A DNA stretch of 64,000 nt. It comes from Anaerolineae bacterium (lineage in GTDB: Bacteria > Chloroflexota > Anaerolineae > Anaerolineales > Anaerolineaceae). A program made the translations under genes and the position numbers. Location of the stretch: positions 216,258 through 280,257 of the forward strand of contig JABLXC010000001.1 in assembly GCA_013178185.1 (NCBI GenBank), in the 5' to 3' direction. The notes under the pieces are model-generated. The model was not told the DNA's origin, made no database searches, and saw only the letters and a program-made list of their open reading frames with translations. Shown piece after piece: positions 62,259-64,000 of this stretch. Numbering within the stretch: the first letter of the stretch is position 1; the number at the start of each line of letters is the position of its first letter.

Positions 62259-63749
62259 TCATAAATCGGAGAGTTTCTCGGTGAGCTGGCGGTAGCGCTG
62301 GAAATAGTCCTCATAAAAGCTGACGAGCTTTTCATCCGGCGAAATCTGGCGTGGCCTCAAATTGAAGCAGGAGCGGCCGGCGTCGGTATTAGGGTAAATA
62401 CCCAGGCCAACCCCCGCCAGGATAGCAGCGCCGAGAGCGGGACCGTGAGAGTAATGCGTCAGTGTCACGTTCATCCCTGTCAGCGAGGCCACGATCCCTG
62501 GCCAGTGCGGGCTATGGGCAGCCCCGCCAATCATCCAAATTTGATCCATTGCCACGCCAGCCGATCTCAATCGTTCCAGCGACCAGCGCACTTCGCAAGC
62601 CGCGCCTTCCATAATTGCCCGGGTCAATTCAGCCCGCGAATGCTCCCAACGCAGCCCCAAAAATCCGCCAGCGCCAGCGCTTTTTGAGGTGTTGCGGCTG
62701 CCTGCTAGCGGGAAGAAGAATAGCCCGTCGCCAGGCGAGGTTTGTTCCAGCGACTCATCCAGCAGGCTGTAAAGTTTGGGGCGCGTCAGCGGATTTTCTA
62801 TATCCGGAGACTGCCATAGCCGATTCAGCCACCATTCCAGCGCGCCGCCCAGCCCGCCCAGGAACTGCGAGATCGTCCAGCAATGCGGTATAACGTGAAA
62901 GTTCAGGTTCATGCCATCCGGGATAGCAGACATATCTGCCCGATCGGTGGCGCCGTTGATCACCCAGGCTGTGCCGCAAGCCAGCAGGGCCGGGCCGGGT
63001 TCGGTCATCCCGATCGCCAGCGCTTCGCATGAGTGGTCCTGCCCGCCATTGACGACGACGATATCCGCCGCCAGGCCGGTTGCCTGGCTTACCTCCGGCA
63101 GGATGGGGCCGAGAATTGCCTCTGAGGGGTGGATGGGAGAAAGCTGGTCGGGTTGGATGCCGGCCAAATCGCACAGTGCAGGGCTCCATTTGCCTGTCAC
63201 AATATCTGTCAGCATCATCTCGCCTGCCATCGAGGGATTCATCGAGTAAACGCCTGCCAGCCGGTGGGTTAAAAAATCGTTGACGGAAAGGAAGTGGGCA
63301 CTCCTCGCGAAGGCTTCGGGCAGGTAAGCGCGCATCCAGCCGATCATCGCGAGCGGCAGGCCGGGGTCCAAAGACCAGCCGCAAATCTGACGGATGCCAG
63401 CCTCCAGACCGCGCTGCCGCCAATGGTTCACTACTGTTTCGGACCGGCTGTCCATCCAGGTGATGATTGGGCAGACAGGGCGTCCTCGCTCATCGGTCGC
63501 CAGGAAAGAGCCTCCTTGGGTTGCAATTGCAATGGCCAGGATGTGGCGTCGGTTCTTTTGAGCGATTTCATTGAGCACATCCAGTACGGCCCGCCAAAGC
63601 TCTTCTGGGTCTAATTCGACAAAACCGGCTTGTGGCGTCTGGAGGGTGAGGGCGCGCTCGGCAACCAATAATTCGCTGCCCCTCGGATCGAACAAGACCG
63701 CCTTTACTGCAGTGGTGCCAATATCCAGGCTCAGAATGGTGTCTGTCAT
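62259..63749 (-). CDS. FGGY family carbohydrate kinase 3
   Basis: 496 residues. LSLDIGTTAVKAVLFD start, central VVNGGQDHSCEALAIGMTEPG, and C-terminal IWMIGGAAHSPHWPGIVASLTG fit a xylulokinase-like FGGY enzyme. Followed 7 bp later by the HAD phosphatase, an unusual kinase-phosphatase pair: the phosphatase may remove a product or act in proofreading. The partial SDR gene lies 14 bp upstream on the same strand. Confidence 0.88.
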   Translation of the reverse strand: MTDTILSLDIGTTAVKAVLFDPRGSELLVAERALTLQTPQAGFVELDPEELWRAVLDVLNEIAQKNRRHILAIAIATQGGSFLATDERGRPVCPIITWMDSRSETVVNHWRQRGLEAGIRQICGWSLDPGLPLAMIGWMRAYLPEAFARSAHFLSVNDFLTHRLAGVYSMNPSMAGEMMLTDIVTGKWSPALCDLAGIQPDQLSPIHPSEAILGPILPEVSQATGLAADIVVVNGGQDHSCEALAIGMTEPGPALLACGTAWVINGATDRADMSAIPDGMNLNFHVIPHCWTISQFLGGLGGALEWWLNRLWQSPDIENPLTRPKLYSLLDESLEQTSPGDGLFFFPLAGSRNTSKSAGAGGFLGLRWEHSRAELTRAIMEGAACEVRWSLERLRSAGVAMDQIWMIGGAAHSPHWPGIVASLTGMNVTLTHYSHGPALGAAILAGVGLGIYPNTDAGRSCFNLRPRQISPDEKLVSFYEDYFQRYRQLTEKLSDL

Positions 63750-63763
63750 GAAGGCGTCTCCGG

Positions 63764-64000
63764 TCAGGTTTGTTTTGAGAAATCTTCAAAAGGGTTGAGC
63801 GGGGGTCCCGGTTCCAGGATGCTCAGGGCGCTATCCACCGGGATCAAGGCCCCGTTGATGTAACTGGCGGCGTCAGAGGCCAGGAAGGTTGCAACCCGGG
63901 CGATTTCCTCAGGGTCGCCGAAGCGTCCGGCGGGGATATACTGCCTGATTCGGCGCTCCTCCTCGCGGTCTTCGAAGCTTTCCAGCAGCATATCGGTGCG
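63764..64000 (-). CDS. short-chain dehydrogenase, C-terminal part (cut by window edge)
   Basis: The last 75 residues or so show [42 protein letters not shown], which is the standard C-terminal segment of classical SDRs. The frame is open to the right edge, so the N-terminus with the cofactor and Ser-Tyr-Lys sites lies outside. It is the first gene visible of the minus-strand unit with kinase 3 and the phosphatase, so it may oxidise the polyol that is then phosphorylated. Confidence 0.85.
   Translation of the reverse strand, partial: RTDMLLESFEDREEERRIRQYIPAGRFGDPEEIARVATFLASDAASYINGALIPVDSALSILEPGPPLNPFEDFSKQT

Overview
This looks like a chromosomal window from an uncultured or anaerobic bacterium, most plausibly a member of the Chloroflexota (Anaerolineae-like). 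That assignment is an inference from the gene mix: a sortase, a CAP/LysM surface protein with Pro/Thr-rich spacers, an MprF-type protein, an actinobacterial/archaeal-type inositol-phosphate synthase, a tungsten-type aldehyde:ferredoxin oxidoreductase and HdrD-type Fe-S proteins. I see no phage, insertion sequence, CRISPR array or rRNA. One tRNA gene, tRNA-Leu(CAA), is present.

Region 1 (1-22.4 kb) is mostly ordinary chromosome with short transcription units on both strands. It holds a sortase (cut by the window edge), a PadR regulator with a palindromic operator, a free-standing B3/B4 domain protein, a GNAT enzyme with a DUF6544-like protein, a large membrane protein, an M42 peptidase with a thioesterase, an Rrf2 regulator and an MFS transporter. 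These are followed by MprF, MgtA and a ferritin-like/CCC1 metal transporter that carries a frameshift in a run of six G. Then come inositol-3-phosphate synthase, the CAP/LysM protein, tRNA-Leu, YchF, an EamA permease, SurE, a lipoprotein and a DUF420-like membrane protein.

Region 2 (23.1-64 kb) is a very large catabolic island. Its left arm (23.3-30.9 kb, plus strand) encodes two tandem xylose-isomerase-like TIM barrels, a pteridine-reductase-like SDR with His in place of the catalytic Tyr, an LsrF/FbaB-type aldolase, a canonical SDR, a zinc alcohol dehydrogenase, an FGGY sugar kinase and an XRE-cupin regulator. A convergent pair on the minus strand (31.1-33.9 kb) encodes an aldehyde:ferredoxin oxidoreductase and an iron alcohol dehydrogenase. 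The right arm (34.6-61.4 kb, plus strand) encodes three AtzA/SAH-deaminase-like amidohydrolases, an orphan E2 acyltransferase core, an SDR pseudogene, a BMP/nucleoside-type ABC transporter and an aldo/keto reductase. It continues with a fused MetV-MetF methylenetetrahydrofolate reductase, a GlcD/HdrD pair, a second FGGY kinase, a GlpA/GlpD-like flavoprotein, an orphan GcvH-like lipoyl protein and a membrane HdrD-like Fe-S protein. It ends with an HcnABC-like amine-oxidising set that has a duplicated catalytic subunit. A minus-strand segment (61.4-64 kb) has a HAD phosphatase, a third FGGY kinase and an SDR cut by the window edge.

The strongest non-gene signal is a 19-bp element, TGTCAAwTGTCACTTGACA, present at 23104 and 34197 with 18 of 19 bases identical. 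In both copies its last six bases are a consensus -35 box (TTGACA) followed after 17 bp by a plausible -10 box. One copy sits ahead of the left arm and the other between the divergent AOR/Fe-ADH unit and the right arm. The two arms therefore look like one regulon, and the XRE-cupin protein encoded between the sites is the obvious candidate regulator.

As a working model (inference only), the island takes up a nitrogen-containing, probably sugar- or polyol-linked compound through the BMP-type transporter. Amidohydrolases and FAD amine dehydrogenases would remove nitrogen. The carbon skeleton would be processed by dehydrogenases, kinases, isomerases and the aldolase. Electrons and one-carbon units would leave through HdrD-type proteins, AOR, the lipoyl carrier and tetrahydrofolate. 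I cannot name the substrate from sequence alone.
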